A stretch of DNA of 64,000 bases from Mortierella sp. BCC40632 (lineage: Eukaryota; Mortierellomycota; Mortierellomycetes; Mortierellales; Mortierellaceae): contig WAEK01000001.1 in assembly GCA_011634665.1 (NCBI GenBank), positions 1,751,501 to 1,815,500 of the forward strand, given 5' to 3'. This document shows positions 11,092-23,418 of this stretch, piece by piece. Position 1 is the first letter of the stretch; the number at the start of each line of letters is the position of its first letter. A program made the translations under genes and the position numbers. The notes under the pieces were generated by a model. That model ran no database searches and had not been told where the DNA came from. It saw nothing but the letters and a program-made list of their open reading frames with translations.

Positions 11092-12300
11092 ATCTTGATA
11101 TTAGTCTGAGATCTGGTCCCATCTAGATCCTGAATACCTTATTTACCAGCAATTCATTATATCCTAACATAAATATGATCAAGCTTTTTTTTTTTTTTTT
11201 TTTTTTTTTTTGCCACCAAAAAAAACCAGGCACTGGGATCCCAGACCATATGCAGGGTCTGGAGGGGGGTAACAAAAGAGGCTACATAGAAAAGTGAAGT
11301 GATGAGTATCGTATATGGAGAGAGAAGGAGAGGTATCCACGAAGACGAGGCGGGGTTCTTTTCGGATAGAATAGTTTATTGGAATGGCGGGTTAGCGTGG
11401 GCAAGTTGCTGGCGTCCTTATTTTCTAGCTGTCTACCTAAGCTCACTCTAGTTCGCTTACTCTATCCTGTCCCTGTTCCATTTTTTTTTTTTTTTTTTTA
11501 AGTTGCTAATGATAATAGTATGCAGTGGTCTGTAATGTCGATCAGAGAGCTCAATAAGGGGACCAAAAAATAAAATAAAATAAAAAGGAACAGGATCACT
11601 CTTTGGAAACCCTGGGTCATGGTAATCATGTGCGTTGGCTAATCGTTTTTAGGTCTAGTAGACTTTTCTTGACTCCTTTCGATTTTCTCAAACGAGTTCC
11701 TATTACTCTAATTTTTTTTTTTTTTTTTTTTTTTTTTTGTGTTCTTTCAGCGTTATCCTTTCCCCCCTCCTCCCCTCCCAAAGTTTCCCCAAACCTGTTC
11801 CATTATCTCTACCTTCTCCTCGTTGACCCTGTGTATGGTATCAGTGGAAGTCTGGGCTTCCTATAAAAAAAAATAGTAATAAAGAACTTGGACAAGATAT
11901 GATGTCCTTCCGACTTTTGACACCCATGTCATGAGATCTACAAGAGACTGCTATAGTTTCATGATGGTGAGTAGAAACTACGGTCCATTTTTTCCAGTCC
12001 TTTGATTCACGCCGAAAAAAAAGAAAGAAAGAAAGAAAGAAAAAGAAAAGAAAAGCGCTTGATTTGCCTTTCTGGATACGAAATTTTGGAATGTATTGAA
12101 GGGTCTTGGATAAAAAAAGCCTACATTGTTGTTTTTCTGGAGTATGGAAATAATTTGCGTGAGTAGTAGGTGCTGTGGGCGTCTAAATAAAAGAGTTACA
12201 GAGAATATGAGAAAGAAAAGAGCCTCGAAGCCTCGAGTCCTTTTTCAAAGCATCTCAAGCAGCCAGCATCAATAGACTGGACACAAATCTGTCACACTCT

Positions 12301-12360
<60 letters not shown>

Positions 12361-12462
12361 GGTGGCGCCCTGACTCGCATCGTTTTTTTTTCTTTTCTTT
12401 TTTCTACTGCAGTAATCGCTTGTCGGTCGTTGCATTGATCCAGTGACCCGGGAGAGAGGTAT
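11092..12462. other. Intergenic region, no gene recognised
   Basis: Between the tRNA and the 3' end of RBM39. It holds poly-T runs around 11185-11211 and 11711-11738 and a T44 run at 12316-12359. Between them is unique sequence without splice-consistent coding blocks that I could identify. Confidence 0.5.
12316..12359. repeat. Poly-T run (44 nt)
   Basis: Uninterrupted T44 on the plus strand, just downstream of the RBM39 stop codon (A44 in the sense of that gene). Confidence 0.95.
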
Positions 12463-15154
12463 CTACAAAGCAGCTGCACGAGGGAAGCGTACGTTATACA
12501 GCATCTCGGGGAGGTAGGCAGCAATGATTTGCCTACCGGCAAAGAAACGCCCTCCTAGTGTTTGATAGGCTCTAGTAGCAGATTGAACGTTATCGAACTT
12601 AAGATAGATTTCGCCCTATGATATATTACAAAGAAGAGATGATGGACGTGAGTGAAAGAGTGTCCAAAATGAGACCATGTCAAGAAAGAAAGGAACGTAT
12701 TTTGACGTACTGTAGACTCTTGCTCCACGTGGATGTGAACTACATGTCCGCTCTTCTCTGCCTCCTCCTTTACGTCCTCTTCCAGTTCCTTCGCCCACTC
12801 AGGTTCGTTTTTACTATTTCAAAAAAGAGAAAGAAAGAGAGGTCAGAAACACATATATCCATGATCCATCCTTATGAGACGGCAAACACATGAAAATAAT
12901 AAGCCTACTCTTCATCGGTAAACATATTCTTCAACAGGACAGCACGGGATGGCATCACCACAGGTAGCTGCCTAGAAGGACTAGATCATTCAGGAAAATG
13001 CACCGTTAGTATACCTTAAACAAACTTTGACACTAATCAACAGGAGAAGAGCGATGTGACTTACACGACAGCCGGAGGGACTGGGGTAGGAGCAGGAACT
13101 GTGAGAACTGGGGCAGGAGGGACAGCTCCAAGGGACGCATCCCCTCTAGCAAGCTTTTGCATAAGATCGGCACGAGACTGAGAGGTCATTGCATATCCAG
13201 CTAAATCAATTGGAAAAGTAACTGTCAGTAGAGGAGCCAAGTTTTGAGAACATAGAGAATGAGATAACTGGCTAAGAGAGTAAAGGGCATAAATCACTCA
13301 CCACTTTCGTCGATGCTAATGCTGTTGTTGATATGACCTCCATTTTGGTAGGCCGTATACTGAGGGTGGGTTCCCTTCTCAGCTGCAAATTTAACTTTGA
13401 TCTATTGGCGTATTCAGATTGTGACCATGTCAGTGTAAAGGGTCAAAAGAGAGGAAGCATCCAAAAGGTATCGTCCCTCAACTTACAGCTCTACCGGCCA
13501 GTGTGTACCCATTTCTGTTCCACATGGCCTGCTTAGCATCTTCAGCATTCTTGTACCTAAAACGAGGTCATACAGAACACAAGACATTAGTTTCTTAAAT
13601 TCACATCCTCAGACAGCATTAGTATGGAGGATGGAGAGACAACCTAGATACATACTGGACAAACGCAAATCCCTTTGATTTTCCGGTTTCGGCATCCCTA
13701 TGTATTTTGACGAACTCGATGGGGCCAAATGGTTCAAACTCCTTCTTAAGATCATCCTCCGACAAGTCAAAATCCACAGAACCAACATAAAGACGATGCT
13801 GGGCACTATCCGGTGTTGGTTGTTGAACGGTTGTAGCGGGTACAGCTTCTTGGCTAATACACAAGTTAAACCATGAGAGGGGATGTGGTATATTAGTCAT
13901 TTTTCTTTTTCATCTTTCAAAACGAGATCGAGGCAGTAAAACAGGACATTAGTCTCACCTGGCTTGAGAGGATTGCAGTGCTAGACGATTCTTTTCCGAT
14001 TCAGTATGCTTGGCAATCACAGGAATACCTAAAAGTTTCTGGCCAGTCAATTCGATAGCCTTGGCAACAGATTCTTCGTCATGGAATTCAACATATCCCA
14101 CTCTATTTTTATCCCAAAAAAAAAAAAAAAAAATATTTGTGTTAGCATGTTTGGTTGGTGGCGGACAATGGGTATCTTATCACAGACGATTTTTTTGTTA
14201 CTGTTGCCTACCCCTTTGATCGTCCCGTGTTCCGATCCTCAATGATGCGAGCTGCACGCACTTTTCCAGCCGTCGAGAAGAACTCTTCCAATTCCGAGGC
14301 GCGAAGGCGAGCTGACAGCTGCATCACAAATACAGTTCTGCGGTCACATGTGGCTTCATCAGCAGGGGGAGAGGGCGACCGTCTACGGCGATGGAATCTA
14401 AAGGAAGATGTAAAGGAAAAAGTAGAAAAAAAAATCAGTTGGGGGTAAAAGGAAATGCCGAAGAAAGCTCCATGATAATCAAGAGTAAGAAATCATGATC
14501 CGTGATCAGACGTACCCTCTACCATAACCGCCGGGGCTGCGGCTTCGGCGCGACCCGCGGTCTCGAGAGTGGCTTCTGCGGCGTTCCCTATCATGACGGT
14601 CATAGTATCCCCTGCTGTCCCTATAATGATCCCTGTGGTCCCGATGTTCCCTATGATCTCTGTGATCTCTATAGTCCCTATGATAGTCGCCATAGTCACG
14701 GTAGTCTCGAGAATGTCTAGGAGAGCGGGAACTGGAACGATGGTGGCGCCTACTTCCTGACCTGTCTCTTTCTCTGTCCCTGGAGTAGCCACGATCCCTA
14801 GAGTAATGTCTCTCACGATCCCTAGGAGAACGAGAGCGGCGACGGTCTTTATAAGGGTCAGTTGAATGAGAAGTCTCGTGTCTATTGAGGAGAATCACGA
14901 ATGGTTAGCATAGTGGCGATGGTAGCTAAAGCAGGGCCTGTCCAGAGAAGCGACTAGATTGGATTATCGTATACTTGCCTCACATGATCACGTTCGGCTT
15001 CTGCAGGAACATTAGGGTGTTGCTCCTATGGAGATGAAGAGGAGATTTAGTCGAAAAGTCCTGGCGCAAGAATAGTTGGATGGGCGGAACTGTTGAGATT
15101 TTATACCTTCTGGAAAGGAGCATCGACCATTGCTTCGATTGTATCATAATCCAT
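12463..15154 (-). CDS. RBM39: RBM39/CAPER-type splicing factor (RS domain plus three RRMs)
   Basis: Twelve exons: 15154-15107, 15025-14979, 14881-14516, 14397-14212, 14102-13959, 13853-13652, 13549-13487, 13401-13302, 13200-13065, 12971-12909, 12813-12711, 12615-12463; 536 residues, every phase consistent. Order: short N terminus (MDYDTIEAMVDAPFQK), RS/RD/DH-rich region (about 35-150), RRM1 (RTVFVMQLS ... VGYVEF), RRM2 (HRLYVGSVDF ... KGFAFVQY), the linker GYAMTSQSRADLMQKLARG typical of this family, and a C-terminal UHM-like RRM3 with GGRFFAGRQIIAAYLP. Known: RBM39/Rsd1 proteins bind U2AF and act in 3' splice-site choice. Intron 2 is GC-AG (GTGAG|GCAAGT at 14978). Exon 7 has two candidate acceptors 7 nt apart, and only the second keeps frame. 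Divergent from PGS1 by 251 bp. Confidence 0.93.
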
Positions 15155-15405
15155 TATAAAAGGTAAAGCGTTAGGAGAACAAAATGACAAGGACTAAAAA
15201 AAAAAAAAAAAAAAATATATATAAAAAAAAGAGGGTAGTTGTAAAAGAGAGAAGATGAATGCACAGCGGGTAAGTGGGGTCAGGCCCTTTTGGGCAAGTG
15301 CAAAGCCACTTGAAGGTAGGCGATGTATTGGGCAAATCCCCGACCCGGGCCAGAAGTTGCAGCTCCCCCTCCTTCGCCCCCCAACATCGAAACAGCTCAT
15401 AGAGA
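15155..15405. promoter_or_regulatory. 251-bp bidirectional promoter (RBM39 / PGS1)
   Basis: Separates two divergent start codons. It contains an A-run at about 15196-15215 and a GC-rich block near 15340. Both transcripts must start within it or in each other's leader. Confidence 0.55.
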
Positions 15406-17552
15406 ATGTTTGCCCGGATTAGCATCAGGAGGGTAGTACCGGTCATTGGAGTGCAGAGAACTCTCTGGTCTACTCGGACCTTTACGACCCAGAATTCATA
15501 CTCCAATGCAGATCAGAGTTACATTGCTGAGACACAACAGTTGCTGCAGGAAGCAAGACCGCCCTTGCCTCGTTTTGTGGTCCAGGGTTCTTCTGTCAGG
15601 CCCATCCTCAGCCCAACTCAGTTCTATGCAGAGATGAAGGTAGAATATCGATACCCTAGTAGCGGTGAGGCTATTCATCGTGGTTGTCTTCGGTTACTCA
15701 ATCTGGGCTTCGATCTGGTGATACTCTATTATAGGAGAACATTCGGAAAGCCGAGAAATCGATTACTCTGGCAGCTCTATACCTTGGACACACTGAAAGC
15801 GATCTCGTATGTACACATTACATCTGTTGGGTCTTCTGGAGAGTCTAGCTGGAAAATTCATGGCAGGGTATTCATGCGATCAAGTCATGCTTGGTAAAAA
15901 TCACAAATTAGGTGAAGGCTCTTACAGAAGCGCTACAGGAACGACCCGGTCTGAAGTTACATTTACTGCTGGACTCGCTCCGTGGGACTCGGGACTCGGG
16001 AAAGGGAAGCTCAGCTTCACTTTTACAGCCACTACTGAAAGCCTTTCCCAACCAAATCAGTGTTTCAATGTACCACACACCCGATCTCAGTGGGTTCCTG
16101 AAGCAGGTGATGCCACCCCGATACAACGAAGGGATCGGCTTGATGCATATGAAAGTCTATGCGTTTGATGATACTTTGATCATGAGTGGGTAAGCTTTCA
16201 TGGTTTAGAGCTTTGGTATTGTCAGGCTACTTGTGGAGAACTCCAACTAAGCTTCATCATATTGTTTGTTTTTTTTTTTTTTTTTTTCAATCTAGAGCCA
16301 ATATGAGCAACGACTACTTTACAAATAGACAGGATCGTTATATTGTGTTCAACAACAAGGATATTACAGACTACTATCGTGATCTAGTATCAACGGTGTC
16401 AGCATTCTCCTACACTCTACAGGATAAGGGTGATGCATTCAACCTCAGCGTAGGCAGTGGGGTACCCGACCCAGTTCATCAAAGCAAAATGTTCAAGGTC
16501 CACGCTGCAAAAGCTATGCGGGGTTTCATTGAGAAATGGTCTTCTACCCAGCAAGTGCCCAAAGATGCGACCCACGATACTACATTATACCCTTTGATCC
16601 AGATGGGACCGTTTGGTCTAAGACAGGATGAGCAAGTCACACTCTCTGTCCTTGAACGCGTGCTTCATTCGACAGAGCAACGCAGCCCAGCAAAGCTGTA
16701 TATCACATCGGGATACTTCAACTTTGAGAAACGATACAGCCAGACAATAGTCAACACGGCAACTGCTGATGTTTGTCTGATTGCTGCCTCACCAGAGGCA
16801 AGTAGCATGTCATTATCTGTCGAAGGGGTTGAGTGGTCGTCTCTCACCATGTTCTAATCTATCGACGTAACTTTGTAACACTCTAGGCTAATGGATTCTT
16901 CAATTCAGCGGGGATTTCCAAGTATATCCCTCCTGCTTATACACATATTGAACAACGGTTTTTCAACGATGCTAAAAAGGCCGGAAATGCTGAGCGGATC
17001 AAAATAGAAGAGTACCAGAGAAAGGGCTGGACTTACCACGCAAAAGGTATTGAAATGTAGACTTCTCTCAGTGGGACATAAGAGAACCCTCAATGGTATT
17101 CCAATGAACTATTAAGCGCTCACATTCAATCCCTATTGATATTTGTATTGGTTCTACTTTAGGTCTATGGGTGTATCCTCCCGACTCTAATCTGCCAGTC
17201 CTGACTACTATCGGCTCTCCCAACTTTGGATATCGTTCCATTGTTCGTGACCTGGAGGCTCAGCTCTTCCTTGTCACATCTAATACTCAGCTTCGACAAA
17301 ACCTTCACGGGGTAGGATGCAACTAAAAAATGTGGTTATTAGCTATGTGACCTTAATCTGAATCCTGGTACATGAGTTGAGGAAGCCTACATTTTACTGA
17401 ACTGATCATTTCATTTCTTGACCTGTTGATAGGAACTCTGCAACTTGCGTGCACATGCCCAGCCAGTAACCGAAGAGACGTTCAAAGCTCCCGAGCGTCA
17501 GGTCCCTGTATGGGTTGGAAGTGCAAGTAGGGCTATCCGGACCATGCTTTGA
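15406..17552 (+). CDS. PGS1: Phosphatidylglycerophosphate synthase (CDP-diacylglycerol-glycerol-3-phosphate phosphatidyltransferase)
   Basis: Seven exons: 15406-15639, 15735-15806, 15912-16189, 16296-16797, 16887-17046, 17163-17311, 17433-17552; 504 residues. It makes phosphatidylglycerophosphate in the mitochondrial inner membrane, the committed step to cardiolipin. The Arg/Thr-rich N terminus looks like a mitochondrial presequence. Two phospholipase-D-type HKD motifs are visible: HMKVYAFDD followed by GANMSNDYF (H about 181, K 183, D 188) and YHAKGLWVYPPD followed by GSPNFGYRS (H about 413, K 415). The C terminus VWVGSASRAIRTML resembles the family end. Intron 4 is GC-AG (GAG|GCAAGT at 16798). 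The match to eukaryotic PGS1, which is unrelated to bacterial PgsA, is unambiguous. Confidence 0.95.
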
Positions 17553-18243
17553 TTGTCGTTTTTCTTTAAATAGAGTTTATAAGTGGTCGTTCTTTTTTCG
17601 CCCCCCTCCCCCTAAACATACAGTGGCGTAAATATACAAGACGATCAGATTTCTTTCATTGAGCATCGATTTGAAGAATGGCTGTGGAGAGGTAGCAATG
17701 GGGTCAGGACATAAGAGTATGGTATCGGTTGTAGATGTTAATGCTGTCCAGCTAAGAGCTCTAGTAGATCCGATCGTACTGTTTTCTAGCTTACAGCGGC
17801 ACTTTTTAGAACCACTAGTTGGTGAGATATGGGTATTAAGTTCGACATCTCTCCTAGCTTCAGATGAGTTTGTCTTGTTGTAGTGAAAAAGATACCACTA
17901 GAGAGACATTCAGACTTGTGCCATTATCTCTATCTTTTTTGGCCAAGAGCCATATTAATAGAGGACTCTTGTTGTGGATTTAGGACATTTATGCATTGCT
18001 ACAACAGTTCTTCTTCCTCAAAATAGTTTGCCCTCCCAGAATGTTTACAAAGATCTTTTGGTCAAATTTGAAAGCTCCTAGGCCAGCAGCATAAATGCAT
18101 GTCTCGATCTACCCTGTTATCTCTCTATTGCAAGGGGCTCGAGCTTGTCTATAATTGGTCAGAGGTGTATCTTTAAGGGATGCAATCCGGGCGTTGTGAA
18201 AAGCCAAACGGAAGGACCATTATAATAGGGCTATCGTTGCTGT

Positions 18244-18283
<40 letters not shown>

Positions 18284-18899
18284 CTGAACAGGTCTAGTCT
18301 CTAAAGAGACGACGAGGAGGAGGAAGACTAGCTTGATCATCCTAACATAGGATAGGTGAGATTGCTCGGATGCTTAGCTAATTGGCATAGGTTGGGTTCT
18401 ATACCTGAACAAAAGATTTTGCTTCCATAGCATCGTTGTTGAGAATGCAAGGTGCGCGCGCGCGAGATAATATGCTGTCTTTCATCCAAACAGCGACGAC
18501 GACATTTAGCTTTGGATAGGAAGAGTCCACTTGAGGACCAGCAGTTTTTATACGAGTTAAGATCCAGCCACTCCATAGCCTCTTTTTACGGATCGGGTTC
18601 ATCGTCATTGGTTCAAGCAGCACCAATATCCTTTCTTCGCACAAGGACCGGTCCGTCAGCAAAAGCAGAATCGAAGAGCAGGTCGGAGGTAGACAGACCC
18701 AAGGTGTATAGGTTTATAAAAAAAAAAAAAAGCACGTGTAGGAGACAATCGAGCTGTGCCCGCCTACCCACCTCGCTCGCCAGTGTGACTGTTGGTCAGT
18801 CCCATAAGAGGGACTCGGAAAACAAAAGGGAAAAAGATCTTCGCTGCTCAACACATTCTTTTCCGTCACTCCCAACACGCGCCTCTGCACATTTCCTTA

Positions 18900-18930
<31 letters not shown>

Positions 18931-19136
18931 TCACACCCTCTCATTCTCTCTCTTGTTCACACACATCTCTATTGTTGACACTAAAGACAACACTTAATCC
19001 CATCCCTTCTCTCTATCATACTCTCTCTCTTTGTTATTTTTTTTTTCTTTCTCTTCACTCTCTCATCCCTAGTCACCTTCACCACCTCACCACTTTCCAC
19101 TCTAACCTCCTTCTCTCACTTTTACATCACACCATC
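17553..19136. other. Intergenic region with unassigned coding-like fragments and A37 run
   Basis: No complete gene recognised. A plus-strand segment near 17624-17713 reads GVNIQDDQISFIEHRF and on to a stop, and a minus-strand segment around 18577-18405 reads SSYPKLNVVVAVWMKDSIL and ends at a CAG|GTATAG donor-like site. Either could be an orphan exon or a gene relic. There is an A37 run at 18245-18281. The last 250 bp before eIF4E is CT-rich and probably its leader. Confidence 0.4.
18245..18281. repeat. Poly-A run (37 nt)
   Basis: Uninterrupted A37 on the plus strand, intergenic. Confidence 0.95.
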
Positions 19137-19514
19137 ATGGCACAGAACGATAACTTGGCAGTCCCTTCAGCCGATAACAAATTCGTTACAGTCTTCAATG
19201 ATCCCGTCAACTTCAACGTCAAGCACCCTCTTAACAATTCGTGGACCCTCTGGTTCGATAATCCAGGAAAAAAGTCCAATGCCAACACTTGGGAACAGTC
19301 TCTCAAGGAGCTCATCACAGTTGAAACTGTCGAGGACTTTTGGGGGTAAGTCGATTTTGCTTTCACCTGTGGTCTATTAGTGTTAGCGTGGTAGTGGTAG
19401 TGGTAGTGGTTGTGGTTGTGGTAGAAGTGGTGGCGGGTGCTGGTGAGGGGAAGGGTATGGTATGTGGCCTGCAGTAGATGAGGAGAGGTGGTGGTGGTGT
19501 GATGGATTTGACTT

Positions 19515-19545
<31 letters not shown>

Positions 19546-20834
19546 TGATTTCCCAGGTTTCGGGAACCTTCTGGATTCTGGATTCTGGATCGGACTACAG
19601 CACGATGCTGGAGGGATGGGTAGTCGGGGCAGTTGGAGTTGAGAAATGAAGGACCCCACAGCTCGTTGGTCTAGTACAAATCTCTTTTGAGTCTTGAGTC
19701 TCTCATCCTTCCTTCTCTCTCTCCCTCCCTCCCTCCCTCTCTCCCTATCTCTCCCTCTCCTTCCTCTTGAGAGACACACGCACAAACCTTTCTACTGCGG
19801 CTGATTTATAATTACGACGTGTTCTCTTCATCTTGCACTCTACGCATTGCTCCCCTCCTCTCCCCTGTTGCATCTATCAAACTACGAAAGATGAGGAAGG
19901 GGAGAGAGGGAAGTGGGGGGGGGGGAGAAGAGTGATGAGAAAGAGAAAGACATGGCCAATGAGTGGAGGACGGGAGAGAGATGGGAAAGGAGGAATGGGA
20001 GGCACAGCGTCTACCGTTCCTTCCATCTGTGTGGTCCAAACACTCCCGCAGGAGGCAGCCGCAGTCAGGTTCTCCTGTGAAAGGTTGCGCAGACCGCAGC
20101 GTACTGTTTACCAACAATACTGAACACGTTCGCTTCTGATTGTCACGATCACATAGGGTCTACAACAACATCATGAAGGCACGCGACTTGGCGATCAGCT
20201 CCAACTATCACCTTTTCAAACAGGGAATCAAGCCAATGTGGGAGGACCCAGCCAACAAGCGCGGAGGCAAGTGGAGCATTCAGTTGCCCCGCAACAAGAC
20301 CATTGGTGACATTGATAACATCTGGCTCTACACTGTAAGAAATCGCCCTTTCTTTCTTTCTTTCTATGCGTCTTGCTATCTTCTGAGGTTTCTTTTGTTA
20401 TGTTCTCGAAGAGTCTCTTGTTCCATGTCACTTATTGCTTCCTCTGCTTTGTCTTGCAATAGATGCTCGGATGCATTGGCGAGGCGTTCGAGTTTGAGAA
20501 CGAGATCTGTGGAGCCGTTGTTTCTGTTCGCAAGTCCTTCTTCAGGATAGCACTTTGGACGAGATCCTCTGACAACCAGGAGATTGCCATGAGCATTGGG
20601 TAAGACAAGAAAAAAGAAAGAAAAAAAAGAAACTGAATCCCTTTTCATTTGCACTTGCGTTCTCCTTGTATCTTCGAGTTGTCCTCAAGATTCTCATACT
20701 GTCCTATATTTCTTTTTCTTTTCTTTTTTAATAGACGTACCCTCAAGAAGTCGGCTGGCATTGAGGGAGTCATGGAGTTCCAGAGCCATCACGACTCGTC
20801 TACCAAGAGCGGTGGAAAGTCTTGGACTGTCTAA
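19137..20834 (+). CDS. EIF4E: Eukaryotic translation initiation factor 4E (cap-binding)
   Basis: Four exons: 19137-19345, 20157-20334, 20463-20599, 20735-20834; 207 residues, close to the usual 210-217. It binds the mRNA 5' cap and recruits eIF4G. Visible are [14 protein letters not shown] at the N terminus, TVEDFWGVYNNI across the first junction, [15 protein letters not shown] (second cap-stacking Trp), then [12 protein letters not shown] and the [22 protein letters not shown] tail. Codons are C-rich at third positions, as in highly expressed genes. Intron 1 is long (811 bp) and contains a T run and GA/GGGG repeats. The leader is extremely pyrimidine-rich (CTCTCT around 18900-18960). Confidence 0.96.
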
Positions 20835-21463
20835 TGGAGACCTCTTTGACAGGCCCCTCACTCCTTCGACCAGAAAAAAAAAAGGACAGAAAAAAAAAAA
20901 AGCAAGATCAAAAAAACAGAAAAATCAAACAATCAAACAAAAACAAAAAACAAAGCCAAAGGGCTAAAAGTGGAGAAGGAGGAGGAGGAAGAAGAGGAGA
21001 AGGAGGGGCGGAACAGACTCCTGGACAGGACATTGTCGCTTCCGCTCTTTCGGAACAACTAGAGCGAATCTCATACTCTCGATAGTGTCTTTTGTTCTTT
21101 TGACAGCTGCAGCAGATGTCTGTCCACTCCCATCATCACCACCATCGCCCAGAACAGCCATCTCATCCTATCTCAACTCGTTGCCTTGACTACATCTCTC
21201 TCAACCACATTACTCTTTTCACAACACTCTCACCCCCCTCTCGCTACCTTCGGGTCGCAATTCGTTTTTTTTTTTTCCCCCTCTGCTGTTTTTTTTTTTT
21301 TTTTTTTTACATAGGCGTATTCGCGCTCTTTTCTCTGCTTTCTACTATCATTATTATTACTAACATGGCATTACTCCTGTTATTGTTCTTTCTCTTTTTT
21401 CTTTTTTTTTTTTTTTTTTTTTTATCACTCTTCACTTTGATACTCTCAGAATTTCTGCATGTA

Positions 21464-21494
<31 letters not shown>

Positions 21495-21909
21495 CTTTTC
21501 TTTTTTTTTTCTTCACCCTTTCACCCTTCACCCTTTTCTTATCCTAGCCTTTTACTTTCTCTATCACCCCCCTCCCCTCCTACTACCTCTACTGCTAGCA
21601 GATAGTGTGCATCACAAATGTGTATACCGCCTCGATTTCAGAATAACAATGTTATATTGGCCCCATTCAAATACCTCTATGAAATTAAAACATAAAGTTT
21701 TTAGTCTGTGGTAAGGGTACCTTCACACGCCCGCGACGACGATGGGGGCTAAACGAAAAGATAGTAGCACATGATGGATTTGTAGCCTGTCTCTGAGAAG
21801 TTGGTCAGCCAGACAATAAGCTGACAATCCAAGCCAGACTTTTGAAGAAGCGTAGAGAAAATCGGGGGTAAAATGGTTTGTTTGTTTGTTTGTTTTTTTT
21901 CCCTTGCAG
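20835..21909. other. eIF4E 3' region, low complexity
   Basis: A-rich (20873-20960) then T-rich sequence (runs at 21266-21277, 21289-21308, 21402-21423 and 21467-21494). It also has clusters such as CCACCACCAT. Probably 3' UTR and spacer. No gene seen. Confidence 0.5.
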
Positions 21910-22954
21910 ACTGTAAAGGGCAAACTTTGCCCAGAAAGTCTTGAAAGTGGGAGCCTCAATGTTCTCGAGCTTTTCCAACAAACTATACTAGCAACACAGT
22001 TGACAACACAGTCATGAACGTTGCACCAGTGCCACCAAAAAATTGCAAGAGAGTCTAGAGTCAGCACTAGGTGGAAACCAAAAATGTGGCCAAGGATCCT
22101 GTTGTATCACTCTTGATAGAGAACCACCTGCGTAATCTCTTTTCACGGTTCGTTGGAGCTTGGGATAACTACGCCGCCAAGAAGGCACCCCATCCTTGAT
22201 AAGTGGACGAAAAATCCATGACCTTTTTAGAAAGCCCGGTTGATGATCAAACTCATATCGACGTCAATGGGATCTCAAACGGCTATTACTCAACATTTGC
22301 GTGAATTGGCAACCAACATTACCAACACATGGCATGGTAATATCTATGCGAAAACCCTAGATTACCTTCTCTGTATTCTACTCAGACTTTACCCTGCGCC
22401 TAAAAGAGAAGCGAGGTGGAAACAGCGACGCGCAAAATGCGGGTCCTCGGGGAAAAAAATAATGAAAAAGTGGTGAATCCAGGACATCAGATCAGGAGAC
22501 GCAACTGGAAGAGACAAGTAGACAATCTAGCCGAAGATCTTTTTTTTCGTTGGACTCGAGTCCCTGGGAATTGAGGAAAACAACACTGAACAAGCCGTTC
22601 GTCAAAGGTTGACACAATTGTTGGAGTCACCACGTAATTGTCCATCAAGAACGGGTAAGATCAAATCCCCCGATTGAGCGTTCGACTGGATGAATTGGTC
22701 AGTGCAAAACAAAACAAGTCGAGTGCTGAGACCCTGATCAAGACGCGAAGACTCCGGATATGGAAGATGAGGACAAGGAAGAAAGTGGGCAGAGTCAGGA
22801 AGCGCAGGATAAGACCACGTTTCTTGAAATCGACTGGAGTTCTTCAAATAGGATAACCACTGCTGACTTTTCTACCTTTAAAACGTCCCCCCCCCCTTCC
22901 TCCCAAAGGAAACCGTCAAGGCCTCGACTGAAGGGCTTGCAAGCAAACATTTAA
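21910..22954 (+). pseudogene. Decayed coding remnant, family not recognised
   Basis: Successive plus-strand segments look like protein but are broken by stops and frame changes. 21910-22017 follows a TTGCAG acceptor-like site and contains CPESLESGSLNVLELFQQ. 22083-22199 contains SLLIENHLRNLFSRFVGAW. 22240-22476 contains [18 protein letters not shown] and [18 protein letters not shown]. 22560-22680 contains NNTEQAVRQRLTQLLESP. 22724-22954 contains TTFLEIDWSSSNRITTADF. Order and strand agree, which fits one old gene or mobile-element gene, but introns cannot be excluded. I do not know the family; repeated-gene relics of this composition are what a degraded transposon protein would look like. 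Inference only. Confidence 0.4.
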
Positions 22955-23217
22955 ACGCTCCTCGAATCTCCATTCATTCAAAAGACTGTCGCCAAAAAAG
23001 ACATCGAGCGGGCAGCGCATGCAAGGAGTGAATTTACTGCTCTAACACTATACCTTTTTATTTACGTATATATTTGAGTAGAGTCATATATTGCTGGGAT
23101 TTATAGTAGTTTAGTGTACATGTTAATGATGGTGATAGGTGGTGGTTACTCCGAGTCTTTTCTTTTCTATCGAGAGCGCGAAGTATCAGATTTAAGTTTC
23201 CAAAAAGAAAGACGGAG

Positions 23218-23255
<38 letters not shown>

Positions 23256-23418
23256 GGGAGGAGGAGGAGGAAAGTGGGAGAAAGGAAAAGGAGAGGAGAT
23301 GGGGGAGGAATGGCATTCTCTTCTACAAAGAAGATGCTCTAAATTCTTAGCCTTAACCTCCTTCCCCCCCTCCTATACACACCATATCTAGATAAGGAGA
23401 TAGATAGATAGGAAGGCT
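22955..23418. other. Spacer before attractin-like 3' end
   Basis: Contains a (GA)n/GGAGGA tract at about 23218-23300 and otherwise unique AT-rich sequence. No gene recognised. Confidence 0.5.
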
